Source: Mesorhizobium amorphae (GTDB lineage Bacteria > Pseudomonadota > Alphaproteobacteria > Rhizobiales > Rhizobiaceae). Taken from it: a stretch of 12,194 nt of DNA. Of this stretch, positions 1-7,002 are shown piece after piece. How positions within the stretch are numbered: the stretch's first letter is position 1; every line of letters begins with the position of its first letter. The notes under the pieces are model-generated. The model was not told where the DNA came from. It saw only the letters and a program-made list of their open reading frames with translations, and made no database searches. The DNA is taken from assembly GCA_003240775.1 (NCBI GenBank), contig QFNI01000086.1, forward strand, positions 1 to 12,194, written 5' to 3'. Both the position numbers and the translations under genes were made by a program.

Positions 1-810
1 CAGCGTCGCGCGGCCTTCTTGAAGCTGCAGCGGCGGCAGGGCAACATCAACAAGCTCGCCGCCGACGAGATGGTGGAGCAGACGCTCAAGCGTGCCGAGT
101 TCGCGCGCCTCAACGTCAAGGTCACCGACGCACAGGTGGACGAGGCCTATGGCCGCTTCGCCAAGAACAACAAGATGACGTTGGCCCAGCTCGACCAGGT
201 GATGGAGCAGTCGGGCGTCACGCGCTCGCACTTCAAGGAATATATCCGTTCGCAGATGGGCTGGAACCAGGCGCTCGGCCTCCGGCTGCGCTCGCGCGGC
301 GGCGGTGGCCGCGTCACCGAGCAGGAAGCCGTCCGTCGCATGCTGAAGGATGGCGGGCAGAAGCCGTCCGCCACCGAATACACGCTCCAGCAGGTGATCT
401 TCGTGGTGCCCGCCGCCGAGCGCGGCGCGAAGATGGCGCAACGCAAGCGCGAGGCCGATGCGCTGCGCCAGCGCTTCCGTTCCTGCGAGAACACGCGCGA
501 GTTCACCAAGGGCCTGGTCGACGTCACTGTGCGCGATCTCGGCCGCACGCTCGCGCCGCAGCTTCCCTCGGACTGGGCCGACGCCATCAAGTCGGCTGGC
601 CAGGGCGGCGCTACGCCCGTGCGTGAGACCGTCAACGGCATCGAATTCATCGGTGTGTGCTCCTCGCGCGAGGTGTCCGACGACCGCGTGGCGCAGATGG
701 TCTTCCAGAGCGAGAAGATGGACAAGAACGGCGGCAACGCGCAGGCCGAAGAGCTCGACAAGACCTATGTCGCCGAACTCCGCAAGCGCGCGAAGATCGT
801 CGAACGCTGA
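1..810 (+). CDS. surA: SurA-like periplasmic chaperone / degenerate peptidyl-prolyl isomerase (5' end outside window)
   Basis: The reading frame is open from base 1, so the start and signal peptide lie upstream; 269 residues are visible. The first part (about 1-95, with AFLKLQRRQGN and a helix rich in DEMVEQTLKRAE) matches the SurA N-terminal chaperone domain. Residues about 123-221 (YTLQQVIFVVP to NGIEFIGVC) have the outline of a parvulin rotamase domain, but the usual GG-(L/M)-GW and GFHIL segments are replaced by DLGRTLAP and GIEFIGV. Isomerase activity is therefore doubtful and the protein probably works mainly as a chaperone. In the family, SurA escorts outer-membrane proteins, including LptD, through the periplasm. 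The stop TGA at 808-810 lies directly before rsmA on the same strand, so the two are probably cotranscribed. In rhizobia as I recall them, pdxA separates the two genes; here it is absent. The family assignment is fairly sure; the exact name surA is less so. Confidence 0.82.
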   Translation, partial: QRRAAFLKLQRRQGNINKLAADEMVEQTLKRAEFARLNVKVTDAQVDEAYGRFAKNNKMTLAQLDQVMEQSGVTRSHFKEYIRSQMGWNQALGLRLRSRGGGGRVTEQEAVRRMLKDGGQKPSATEYTLQQVIFVVPAAERGAKMAQRKREADALRQRFRSCENTREFTKGLVDVTVRDLGRTLAPQLPSDWADAIKSAGQGGATPVRETVNGIEFIGVCSSREVSDDRVAQMVFQSEKMDKNGGNAQAEELDKTYVAELRKRAKIVER

Positions 811-863
811 GCACCGACGCTTCCACCGCTGAACGGCAGCGCAGCCTGGACGGGCTGCCGCCC

Positions 864-1676
864 TTGCGCGCGGTGATCGCGAGCCACGGGCTCGACGCAC
901 GGCGCGCCCTCGGCCAGAACTTCCTTCTCGACCTCAACATCACTGGCAAGATCGCGCGTGCGGCGGGGCCGCTCGAGGGCGTGACCGTGCTCGAAGTCGG
1001 CCCGGGCCCTGGCGGGCTGACGCGCGCGCTTCTCCACCACGGCGCGTCACGCGTGATAGCCGTCGAGCGCGACGAGCGCTGCCTGCCGGCGCTGGCCGAG
1101 GTTGCCGCCCACTATGCGCCCGGCCGCCTCGAAGTGATCGCAGGCGACGCGCTCAAGACCGACTGGGCGGGGCTTGCGAGCGACGGCCCCGTGCGGATCG
1201 CAGCCAATCTTCCCTACAATATCGGCACGGAACTCCTGGTGCGCTGGCTCACCACCGAGCCCTGGCCGCCCTTCTTCCAGTCGCTCACGCTGATGTTCCA
1301 GCGCGAGGTCGCCCAACGCATCGTGGCCAAGCCCGGCGACGGCGCCTTCGGCCGTCTTGCGGTGCTGGCGGGCTGGCGCACGGAAGCGCGCATCCTCTTC
1401 GATCTGCCGCCTCAGGCCTTCACTCCGCCGCCCAAGGTCACCTCGTCGGTGGTGCAGCTCGTGCCCCGCGCGGACCCCCTGCCCGCTTCGGCCAAGCTGC
1501 TCGGCCGCGTGACAGAGGCAGCCTTCGGGCAGCGCCGCAAGATGCTGCGGCAGAGCCTCAAGGGCATCGGCGGGGAGCGGCTCCTTACCGCCACCGGCAT
1601 CGACGGGACGCGACGGGCGGAGACGCTCGATGTCGCGGAATTCGTTGCGCTCGCGAACGCGCTTGCGGCGGCCTGA
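864..1676 (+). CDS. rsmA: 16S rRNA (adenine1518-N6/adenine1519-N6)-dimethyltransferase RsmA (KsgA)
   Basis: This enzyme dimethylates two adjacent adenines in the helix 45 loop of 16S rRNA using S-adenosylmethionine, a late check in 30S assembly. From the TTG at 864 it is 270 residues, near the usual length. Visible motifs: ALGQNFL (15-21), the SAM-binding VLEVGPGPGGLT (42-53), an acidic residue after VIAVERD (64-70), GDALK (94-98), the catalytic NLPYNIGT (115-122), MFQREVAQRI (144-153) and PPPKVTSSVV (188-197). The start is uncertain. In-frame starts are TTG 864, GTG 873 and a far upstream GTG 657 that would overlap surA by about 150 bases. The residues DGLPPLR, which I recall near the N-terminus of rhizobial RsmA, begin before TTG 864, so a CTG at 846 or 807 may be used. 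It follows surA closely and ends convergent to gmk with 11 bases between the stop codons. Confidence 0.93.
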   Translation: MRAVIASHGLDARRALGQNFLLDLNITGKIARAAGPLEGVTVLEVGPGPGGLTRALLHHGASRVIAVERDERCLPALAEVAAHYAPGRLEVIAGDALKTDWAGLASDGPVRIAANLPYNIGTELLVRWLTTEPWPPFFQSLTLMFQREVAQRIVAKPGDGAFGRLAVLAGWRTEARILFDLPPQAFTPPPKVTSSVVQLVPRADPLPASAKLLGRVTEAAFGQRRKMLRQSLKGIGGERLLTATGIDGTRRAETLDVAEFVALANALAAA

Positions 1677-1694
1677 AGCCCGCTGCTTCAGCCG
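1669..1694. terminator. Convergent hairpin spanning the rsmA and gmk stop codons
   Basis: CGGC(C)TGAAGC at 1669-1679 pairs with GCTTCAGCCG at 1685-1694, giving ten base pairs with one bulged C (1673) and a five-base loop (1680-1684). The TGA of rsmA (1674-1676) pairs with the complement of the gmk TGA (1688-1690). No T-run follows on either strand, so this is at best a weak intrinsic terminator. It may act as an RNA 3'-end barrier, or rely on Rho. Either strand can form it. Confidence 0.5.
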
Positions 1695-2344
1695 ATCTTC
1701 TCGTCCAGCAAGCCTGAGACAAAATCAAACAGGCCCGGCGTCCGGTCGCGCCGCAGGCGCTCTGCGGCCACGATCGCGCGCACACGCGTGAAGGCGCGGT
1801 CGAGGTCGTCGTTCACCACCACATAGTCGTATTCGCGCCAGTGCTCCAATTCGAGCCGGGCGTTCTGGAGGCGGCGCGCGATGGAGGCTTCGCTGTCTTC
1901 TGCGCGGCGGGTCAGGCGCGATTTCAGCTCGGCCATGGAGGGCGGCAGGATGAAGATCGAGACGAGGTCCGTGCCCATCTTCTCGTCGAGCTGCACCGCT
2001 CCCTGCCAGTCGATGTCGAACAGCATGTCGCGGCCTGCGGCCATCGCGACTTCCGCCGGCTCACGCGGCGTGCCGTAGAAGTTGCCGTGCACCTCGGCCC
2101 ATTCGAGCAGGCCGTCGGTCTCGCGGCGGCGCTCGAAATCGCGGTGGGACACGAAATGATAATGCACCCCGTCGATCTCGCTGCCGCGGCGGGGCCGCGT
2201 GGTGAGGCTCACGGAGAGTTCGAGCGAGGGATCGCTCTTCAGCAGATTGCGCGCGATCGTGGACTTTCCCGCGCCTGACGGCGAGGACAGCACGAGCATG
2301 AGGCCACGGCGGCGTATGGAGGCCGTCAGGTCCTGCGATGCCAT
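1688..2344 (-). CDS. gmk: Guanylate kinase
   Basis: This cytoplasmic enzyme phosphorylates GMP to GDP with ATP, an essential step in GTP and dGTP supply and in GMP salvage. The protein has 218 residues, close to the family norm with a short N-terminal extension. The P-loop SSPSGAGKST is at 20-29. The GMP-binding stretch TTRPRRGSEIDGVHYHFV runs over 48-65, EWAEVHGNFYGT over 81-92, and DIDWQGA over 110-116. A lid region rich in arginine (SRLTRRAEDSEASIARR) lies at 142-158. The ATG at 2344 is three bases after the yicC stop, so translation is probably coupled; an internal ATG at codon 16 (LMLVLS) is a poorer choice because it shortens the first strand. It is last in the block fabD to gmk and converges with rsmA. 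Confidence 0.96.
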   Translation of the reverse strand: MASQDLTASIRRRGLMLVLSSPSGAGKSTIARNLLKSDPSLELSVSLTTRPRRGSEIDGVHYHFVSHRDFERRRETDGLLEWAEVHGNFYGTPREPAEVAMAAGRDMLFDIDWQGAVQLDEKMGTDLVSIFILPPSMAELKSRLTRRAEDSEASIARRLQNARLELEHWREYDYVVVNDDLDRAFTRVRAIVAAERLRRDRTPGLFDFVSGLLDEKIG

Positions 2345-2347
2345 ACC

Positions 2348-3241
2348 CTACTCCAGGTTCTGAACCTGCTCGCGGAACCTGTCCACGACGGCCTTGAGTT
2401 CGAGACCCGCGCTCGAAACGGTCGCGGCATTGGACTTAGAGCACAAGGTGTTTGCTTCGCGGTTAAATTCCTGGGCCAGGAAATCGAGGCGCCGGCCCAC
2501 GGGGCCGCCTTTCTCCAGCAACTCGCGCGCAGCCGCCACATGCACCAGGCTGCGGTCGATCTCCTCGCGGATGTCGGCCCGCGTCGCGAGAAGTGCCGCT
2601 TCGGCCGCGAGGCGCGCGGGATCGACCGAGACCCCCGTGTCGAGCAGCGGTCGCAGTTGGGCTGCCAAGCGTTCGCGGATGGAAGCAGGCTCGCGCGAGG
2701 GATCGGCCTCCACGCGACGCACCAGCGCCTCGATCTGGCTGATGAGATCGCCCAGCACCGCGCCGAGCGCCGCGCCCTCGCTCTGGCGCATGGCCGTCAG
2801 CCCGTCGAGGGCCTCGTCCAGCAGACCGAGCAGGAAGGCGTCCTCCTCCGGGCTTCCCTTCTCGCCCGCGTCGGCGTCGGGCGCTTCGAGCACGCCGCGC
2901 AGCGCGAGCAGGCCGTCCGCGCGTGCGGGTGCCGCGCCGAATTGCTGCACGAGGCGCTGGGCGAGCTCGGCAAGATCACGCAGATAGGTCTCGTTGACCA
3001 CAGGCACCGCGAGACGCGCAGCGCCCGAGCGGTTGAGCGTGAGCGTCGCCTGGATCGAGCCTCGCGCGATGCGCTTGGCGAGGCTCGCGCGCGCAGCCGT
3101 TTCGATCCGGTCCACGCCGGGCGGCAGGCGCAGCCGCGCTTCCAGCGTCTTGCCGTTCACCGAGCGCACTTCCCAGGTGGCGGAGAGCCCCCGGTGCTCG
3201 CCGGCCGCGCGGGCAAAGCCCGTCATGCTCTGGATGGTCAT
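2348..3241 (-). CDS. yicC: YicC/YloC family endoribonuclease
   Basis: The protein has 297 residues, the usual size. The N-terminal YicC-like domain begins SMTGFARA (5-12) and contains WEVRSVNGKTLEARLRLP (23-40). The C-terminal DUF1732 region holds DIREEIDRSLVHV (223-235), the family signature RRLDFLAQEFNREANT then SKS (250-270), and the typical ending REQVQNLE. E. coli YicC has been shown to be an endoribonuclease involved in small-RNA turnover; the substrate here is unknown. A GAGAAG sequence nine bases before the ATG is a fair ribosome binding site. The gap to mltG is 33 bases and to gmk 3 bases, so the three are very likely one transcript. Pairing of yicC with gmk is widespread in bacteria, though no functional link is shown by the sequence. 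Confidence 0.94.
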   Translation of the reverse strand: MTIQSMTGFARAAGEHRGLSATWEVRSVNGKTLEARLRLPPGVDRIETAARASLAKRIARGSIQATLTLNRSGAARLAVPVVNETYLRDLAELAQRLVQQFGAAPARADGLLALRGVLEAPDADAGEKGSPEEDAFLLGLLDEALDGLTAMRQSEGAALGAVLGDLISQIEALVRRVEADPSREPASIRERLAAQLRPLLDTGVSVDPARLAAEAALLATRADIREEIDRSLVHVAAARELLEKGGPVGRRLDFLAQEFNREANTLCSKSNAATVSSAGLELKAVVDRFREQVQNLE

Positions 3242-3274
3242 GCGGGCAGGCTTCTCGCTTCGCGGGTCAGGCAG

Positions 3275-4510
3275 TCACTGTTGGGTGGTGGGTTGCGCGA
3301 CGGAGGCCCGCTCGCGTTCGAGCGCCCGCCACTGCGCGACGTTGCGGTTGTGCTCGGCAAGCGTGGCGGCAAAGGCATGGCCGCCCGAGCCGTCGGCGAC
3401 GAAGTAGAGGTCGTCCGTCTCGATGGGGTTTGCCACCGCTTCGAGCGCCGCACGACCGGGATTGGCGATCGGGCCCGGCGGCAGGCCGTTGATCACATAG
3501 GTGTTGTAGGGCGTCGGCTTCTCGATGTCGGACTGGTAGATCGGCCGGTCGGACGGCTTTCCCTGGCCGCCGAACAGCCCGTAGATGATGGTCGGATCGG
3601 ACTGCAGGCGCATGTTCTTGTTCAAGCGGTTCACGAACACGGCAGCGACCCTCGGCCGCTCGTCGCCGCGGCCCGTCTCCTTCTCCACGATGGAGGCGAG
3701 CGTCACGAACTCGTTCTTGTCGGCGATCGGCAGGTCGGGCGCACGGCGGGCCCAGATCTCGTCCACCAGCTTTTCCTGGTCGGTGCGCAGCTTCTCCACG
3801 ATCTGCCGGCGCGGCGTGCCGCGGGTAAAGGGAATGGTGTCGGCGGCGAGGCTGCCTTCGGGCGGACGCTCGGGCGGCATGTCGCCCGACAGGGCCTCAT
3901 GCGTCGCAACCCGCGCCAGCGCCTGCTCCACCGTCAGCCCCTCGGGCACGGTGAGGGTGTAGGTGATCGAGCGCCCGCTGCGCAGGATCTCCACGATGTC
4001 GCGCATCGAAGCACCCGCGGGGATGGCGTATTCGCCCGCCTTGAGAGAGCCCGACGCGCCGCTCAGGCGGGTGCCGAGCTGGAACACGCGCGCGTCCGAG
4101 ATCAGGCCGCGGCGTTCGAGCTGTTCGGAAATCTGGGTGACGCCCGTGTTGGGCTGCACCATGAAGGTGGCGTCGGCCGTCTGGCTGCCGGGCGCCTCGA
4201 ACGCGCCCTTGCCGAACCAGGCAAGTGCGATGCCGCCGAGCATCACGAGCACGATGGCCGAGATCAGGAAGTTCAGGAACACCACGAACTGGTTGCGCGA
4301 CTGGCGCGAGCGGCGCCGTGCAACGGGGGCGGGCGTCGGCGTGGATGCGGGCGCCTGGGGGCGGAGGGCGTCACGCGCGGGCGTGCCGGGGGCGGGCGCA
4401 TCGGTGTGGGACACCCCGTCCGGCTGAGCGGCGGGCGGCAGGTCTTCGGCGGCAGGCGGTGCGGCGGCGCGGCGCCCGAACGCGCCGTCCCCGGGAGGCG
4501 TGTCGGTCAT
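3275..4510 (-). CDS. mltG: Endolytic murein transglycosylase MltG
   Basis: MltG is an inner-membrane lytic transglycosylase that cuts nascent glycan strands and ends their elongation. The protein has 411 residues. A long cytoplasmic N-terminus (1-74), rich in Pro and Ala with a basic RRRSRQSR just before the membrane, leads to one TM helix at about 75-99. A LysM-like segment follows (about 114-185: MVQPNTGVTQISEQL, GEYAIPAGASMRDIV). The YceG/MltG catalytic domain contains ASIVEKETG with the expected catalytic Glu at about 276, MRLQSDPTIIYG (300-311), PTPYNTYVINGLPPGPIANPG (332-352) and YFVADGSGGHAF (369-380). All key motifs are intact. The upstream gap to fabF is 91 bases with no convincing promoter, and the ribosome binding site is weak, so expression probably depends on read-through from fabF. 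The N-terminal extension is longer than in E. coli and of low complexity. Confidence 0.94.
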   Translation of the reverse strand: MTDTPPGDGAFGRRAAAPPAAEDLPPAAQPDGVSHTDAPAPGTPARDALRPQAPASTPTPAPVARRRSRQSRNQFVVFLNFLISAIVLVMLGGIALAWFGKGAFEAPGSQTADATFMVQPNTGVTQISEQLERRGLISDARVFQLGTRLSGASGSLKAGEYAIPAGASMRDIVEILRSGRSITYTLTVPEGLTVEQALARVATHEALSGDMPPERPPEGSLAADTIPFTRGTPRRQIVEKLRTDQEKLVDEIWARRAPDLPIADKNEFVTLASIVEKETGRGDERPRVAAVFVNRLNKNMRLQSDPTIIYGLFGGQGKPSDRPIYQSDIEKPTPYNTYVINGLPPGPIANPGRAALEAVANPIETDDLYFVADGSGGHAFAATLAEHNRNVAQWRALERERASVAQPTTQQ

Positions 4511-4601
4511 CAGGCTTGTTCCGTTTTCGTGGTTGGCATCCCCGAAAGACGGTTGGGGGCCGAATATGGCAAATTCGCGCCGCGAGGTCCCGGCAGGCGC
4601 C
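4511..4601 (-). other. Intergenic gap between fabF and mltG
   Basis: Ninety-one bases between the fabF stop and the mltG start. Reading the minus strand there is one AT-rich patch (AATTTGCCATATTCGG near 4562-4578). It contains a possible -10-like CATATT, but no matching CTTGAC-type -35 box at the right distance. I see no terminator, repeat or small gene. Most likely it is a transcribed spacer. Confidence 0.4.
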
Positions 4602-5888
4602 TCAGGCCTCGTAGCGGCGGAAGATCAGCGATGCGTTCGTGCCGCCGAAGCCGAAGGAGTTCGAAAGCGCCACGTCGATCGTGCGCTCGCGCGGGGTGTT
4701 CGGCACGAGGTCGATCGGCGTTTCGCGTTCGGGGTTCGCCAGGTTGATCGTGGCGGGCGCGATGTTGTCGCGGATGGCGAGCACCGAGAAGATGGCTTCG
4801 GCCGCGCCTGCAGCACCCAGGAGATGGCCGATCGAAGACTTGGTGGACGACATCGACACGTTGGCCGCGGCGTTGCCGAGCAGGCGCTCGACTGCGCCGA
4901 GTTCGATCGTGTCGGCCATGGTCGAGGTGCCATGCGCATTGATGTAGTCGATGTCGGCGGGATCCAGCCCGGCGCGCTTGAGCGCAGCCTTCATGCAGCG
5001 GAACGCGCCGTCGCCGTCCTCGGTCGGAGCGGTGATGTGATAGGCGTCGCCGGTGAGGCCGTAGCCCACGACCTCGGCATAGATGCGTGCGCCGCGCGCT
5101 TTGGCATGCTCGAGTTCCTCAAGCACAAGGACGCCTGCGCCCTCACCCATCACGAAGCCGTCGCGGTCGCGGTCGTAAGGGCGCGAAGCGTGCTCGGGGT
5201 CATCGTTGCGCGAAGTGGAAAGTGCGCGGCAGGCGGCGAAGCCCGCAAGCGAAAGGCGGTTGATCGGCGCTTCCGCGCCGCCGGCCAGCATCACGTCGGC
5301 GTCACCGAACTGGATCAACCGGGCCGCGTCGCCGACCGCGTGCGCGCCTGTGGAGCAGGCCGTCACCACCGCGTGGTTCGGACCTTTCAGCCCGTGGCGG
5401 ATCGAGACCTGGCCGGAAACCAGGTTGATGATGTTGCCGGGAATGAAGAAGGGCGAGATGCGGCGCGGGCCCTTGTCGCGTAGAAGGATCGCGTTGTCGG
5501 CGATGCCGTCGATGCCGCCGATGCCGGAACCGATCATCACGCCCGTGGCGCAGCGGTCTTCCTCGGTCTCGGGCTTCCAGCCGGAATCGGCCAGAGCCTC
5601 GTCGGCGGCCGCGATCCCGTAGAGGATGAAGTCCCCGATCTTGCGCAGTTCCTTGGGCTCGAGGAACTGCTCGGGGTTGAAGGTGCCGTCGGCTCCATCG
5701 CCGCGCGGAACCTGATGGGCGATGCGGCAGGCAAGATCTTCGGTCTCGAAGCCCTGAACAGGGCGACAAGCGCTCCTGCCGCTCAGGATACCCTGCCAGC
5801 CGCGGTCCACGCCCACGCCGAACGGCGAGAGCAGTCCCAGGCCCGTGACGACGACCCGTCTCAATTCACCAGTCATCGCCACTGCCAT
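4602..5888 (-). CDS. fabF: 3-oxoacyl-[acyl-carrier-protein] synthase II (FabF)
   Basis: KAS II condenses malonyl-ACP with acyl-ACP in the elongation cycle of type II fatty acid synthesis. The protein has 428 residues, slightly longer than E. coli FabF. The Cys-His-His triad is visible: Cys178 in TACSTGAHAV, His319 in NAHGTST and His355 in SSIGHLLGAAG, with Lys350 in SSTK. The glycine-rich end SFGFGGTN (411-418) is present. It directly follows acpP with ten bases between the coding regions. Two starts are possible: ATG 5888 (MAVAMTGE) or ATG 5876 (MTGELRR). Neither has a strong Shine-Dalgarno sequence; close spacing to acpP favours 5888, while family alignments usually begin near RRVVVTG. The segment TSTMADTIELGAVE differs from the E. 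coli form TSTPAGD and fits alphaproteobacterial enzymes. FabF rather than FabB is supported by the acpP-fabF arrangement. Confidence 0.97.
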   Translation of the reverse strand: MAVAMTGELRRVVVTGLGLLSPFGVGVDRGWQGILSGRSACRPVQGFETEDLACRIAHQVPRGDGADGTFNPEQFLEPKELRKIGDFILYGIAAADEALADSGWKPETEEDRCATGVMIGSGIGGIDGIADNAILLRDKGPRRISPFFIPGNIINLVSGQVSIRHGLKGPNHAVVTACSTGAHAVGDAARLIQFGDADVMLAGGAEAPINRLSLAGFAACRALSTSRNDDPEHASRPYDRDRDGFVMGEGAGVLVLEELEHAKARGARIYAEVVGYGLTGDAYHITAPTEDGDGAFRCMKAALKRAGLDPADIDYINAHGTSTMADTIELGAVERLLGNAAANVSMSSTKSSIGHLLGAAGAAEAIFSVLAIRDNIAPATINLANPERETPIDLVPNTPRERTIDVALSNSFGFGGTNASLIFRRYEA

Positions 5889-5898
5889 GCTTTTGCGA

Positions 5899-6135
5899 TC
5901 AGGCCGAAGCCTTGTCGATATACTTCACCGCGTCGCCGACGGTCAGGATCGTCTCGGCCGCGTCGTCGGGGATCTCGACGCCGAATTCTTCTTCGAAGGC
6001 CATCACGAGTTCAACGGTGTCCAGGCTGTCCGCGCCCAGATCGTCGATGAAAGAGGCCTGTTCCGTCACCTTCTCGGCGTCCACGCCGAGATGCTCGACG
6101 ACGATCTTCTTGACGCGCTCTGCGGTGTCGCTCAT
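5899..6135 (-). CDS. acpP: Acyl carrier protein
   Basis: This small acidic protein carries growing acyl chains on a 4'-phosphopantetheine arm. It has 78 residues. The attachment serine is Ser37 in the signature GADSLDTVELVMAFEEEF, and the four-helix pattern and net negative charge are typical of AcpP. The ribosome binding site GAGGAAA (complement of 6141-6147) is five bases before the ATG and is the strongest in this block, as expected for one of the most abundant proteins in the cell. The 113-base gap upstream, the longest between genes in the block, carries a candidate promoter at 6170-6198, so acpP-fabF can probably be made separately from fabD-fabG. The carboxy end (KYIDKASA) is normal. 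Confidence 0.98.
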   Translation of the reverse strand: MSDTAERVKKIVVEHLGVDAEKVTEQASFIDDLGADSLDTVELVMAFEEEFGVEIPDDAAETILTVGDAVKYIDKASA

Positions 6136-6169
6136 GGGGATTTCCTCGTGTTTGGCTAGTTCATCGCCT

Positions 6170-6198
6170 CGTTACCGGGGGGCTTGCCGGTAATCAAG
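6170..6198 (-). promoter_or_regulatory. Candidate acpP promoter with overlapping inverted repeat
   Basis: On the minus strand CTTGAT (complement of 6193-6198) is followed by 17 bases and GTAACG (complement of 6170-6175), about 34 bases from the acpP ATG. The -35 box is one base off the alphaproteobacterial CTTGAC; the -10 box is poor. TTACCGG (6172-6178) and CCGGTAA (6187-6193), separated by eight bases, form a perfect seven-base inverted repeat filling the space between the boxes, which looks like an operator. A second inverted repeat, GGCTTG (6181-6186) and CAAGCC (6195-6200), overlaps it and is mutually exclusive with it as an RNA hairpin. Seen directly: boxes, spacing and repeats. Function is inferred. 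Confidence 0.5.
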
Positions 6199-6235
6199 CC
6201 GAAAGATTTGTCGGGTCTGTGCTTGCGCCCCGGCA

Positions 6236-6254
6236 ATCTGATCGTCGATCAGAT
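6236..6254. repeat. 19-base palindrome over the fabG stop codon
   Basis: ATCTGATCG (6236-6244), one central base, and CGATCAGAT (6246-6254) form a perfect 9+1+9 palindrome. It covers the fabG stop (6249-6251) and lies about 40 bases upstream of the acpP -35 box. As RNA it could form a seven-base-pair hairpin with a five-base loop, but no T-run follows on the minus strand, so it is a poor terminator. It could instead be a binding site for a dimeric repressor or activator of acpP. No regulator is identifiable from this alone. Confidence 0.45.
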
Positions 6255-6986
6255 CATCGCCATGCCGCCATTCACATGAATGGTCTGGCCGGTGATGTAG
6301 GCCGCTTCCTGTGACGCGAGAAAGACGACGGCAGCCGCCGTTTCCGCGCCTGTGCCCATCCGCTTCATGGGAATTGCGCCCATGATCGCGTCCTTCTGCT
6401 TGTCGTTCAGCTTGTCGGTCATGGCCGATTCGATGAAGCCGGGTGCGATGCAGTTCACGGTGACGTTGCGCGAGGCGATCTCCTGCGCGAGCGACTTCGA
6501 GAAGCCGATGAGCCCGGCCTTGGAGGCGCAGTAATTCGCCTGGCCGGGATTGCCGGTCACGCCCACCACGGAAGACACGTTGATGATGCGGCCCGAGCGG
6601 CGGCGCATCATGGGATGCGTCAGCTCGCGGGTGAGGCGAAACACGGCGGTCAGGTTCACCTCGATCACCGCGTCCCAGTCGGCATCCGACATGCGAACGA
6701 AGAGCCCGTCGCGCGTGATGCCCGCATTGTTGACGAGGATGTCCACGCCTTCGAGCTCGGCTTCGGCCTTCTGGCCCAGAGCCTTCACCGCCTCGCGGTC
6801 GGACAGGTCGGCCGGAAAGAGCTTTACGCGGTCGCCCAGCTCGGAGGCGAGCGCTTCGAGCTTCTCCACGCGGGTGCCGTGGAGGCCGACGGTCGCGCCC
6901 TGCGCGTGAAGCGCGCGGGCCACCGCTTCGCCGATACCCCCCGATGCGCCGGTGACGAGGGCCTTGCGGCCGGACAGGTCGAACAT
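6249..6986 (-). CDS. fabG: 3-oxoacyl-[acyl-carrier-protein] reductase FabG
   Basis: FabG is the NADPH-dependent reductase of the elongation cycle, converting 3-ketoacyl-ACP to 3-hydroxyacyl-ACP. The protein has 245 residues, standard for this short-chain dehydrogenase. The nucleotide-binding TGASGGIG is at 12-19 and NNAG at 86-89. The catalytic residues are Asn111 (EVNLTAV), Ser139 (NVSSVVG), Tyr152 and Lys156 (NYCASKAG). The C-terminal ITGQTIHVNGGMAMI is typical. The frame stays open further upstream, but ATG 6986 (MFDLSGRKALVTG) matches the family start and has AAAGGAA (complement of 6993-6999) six bases before it. It lies 16 bases after the fabD stop, so the two are cotranscribed. FabG is preferred over other reductases because of its place between fabD and acpP. 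Confidence 0.98.
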   Translation of the reverse strand: MFDLSGRKALVTGASGGIGEAVARALHAQGATVGLHGTRVEKLEALASELGDRVKLFPADLSDREAVKALGQKAEAELEGVDILVNNAGITRDGLFVRMSDADWDAVIEVNLTAVFRLTRELTHPMMRRRSGRIINVSSVVGVTGNPGQANYCASKAGLIGFSKSLAQEIASRNVTVNCIAPGFIESAMTDKLNDKQKDAIMGAIPMKRMGTGAETAAAVVFLASQEAAYITGQTIHVNGGMAMI

Positions 6987-7002
6987 GAAGGCTTCCTTTC
7001 GT

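Noticed and set aside
657..863. Upstream extension of rsmA to GTG 657
   Set aside because: Would overlap surA by about 150 bases and add an Arg-rich segment foreign to the family.
2540..4747. 735-residue plus-strand open frame opposite yicC and mltG
   Set aside because: Arg, Gly and His-rich translation with no recognisable domain, fully antisense to two clear family members; a normal by-product of high GC content.
4500..5483. 327-residue plus-strand open frame opposite fabF
   Set aside because: Antisense to a fully intact FabF; low-complexity composition and no motif.
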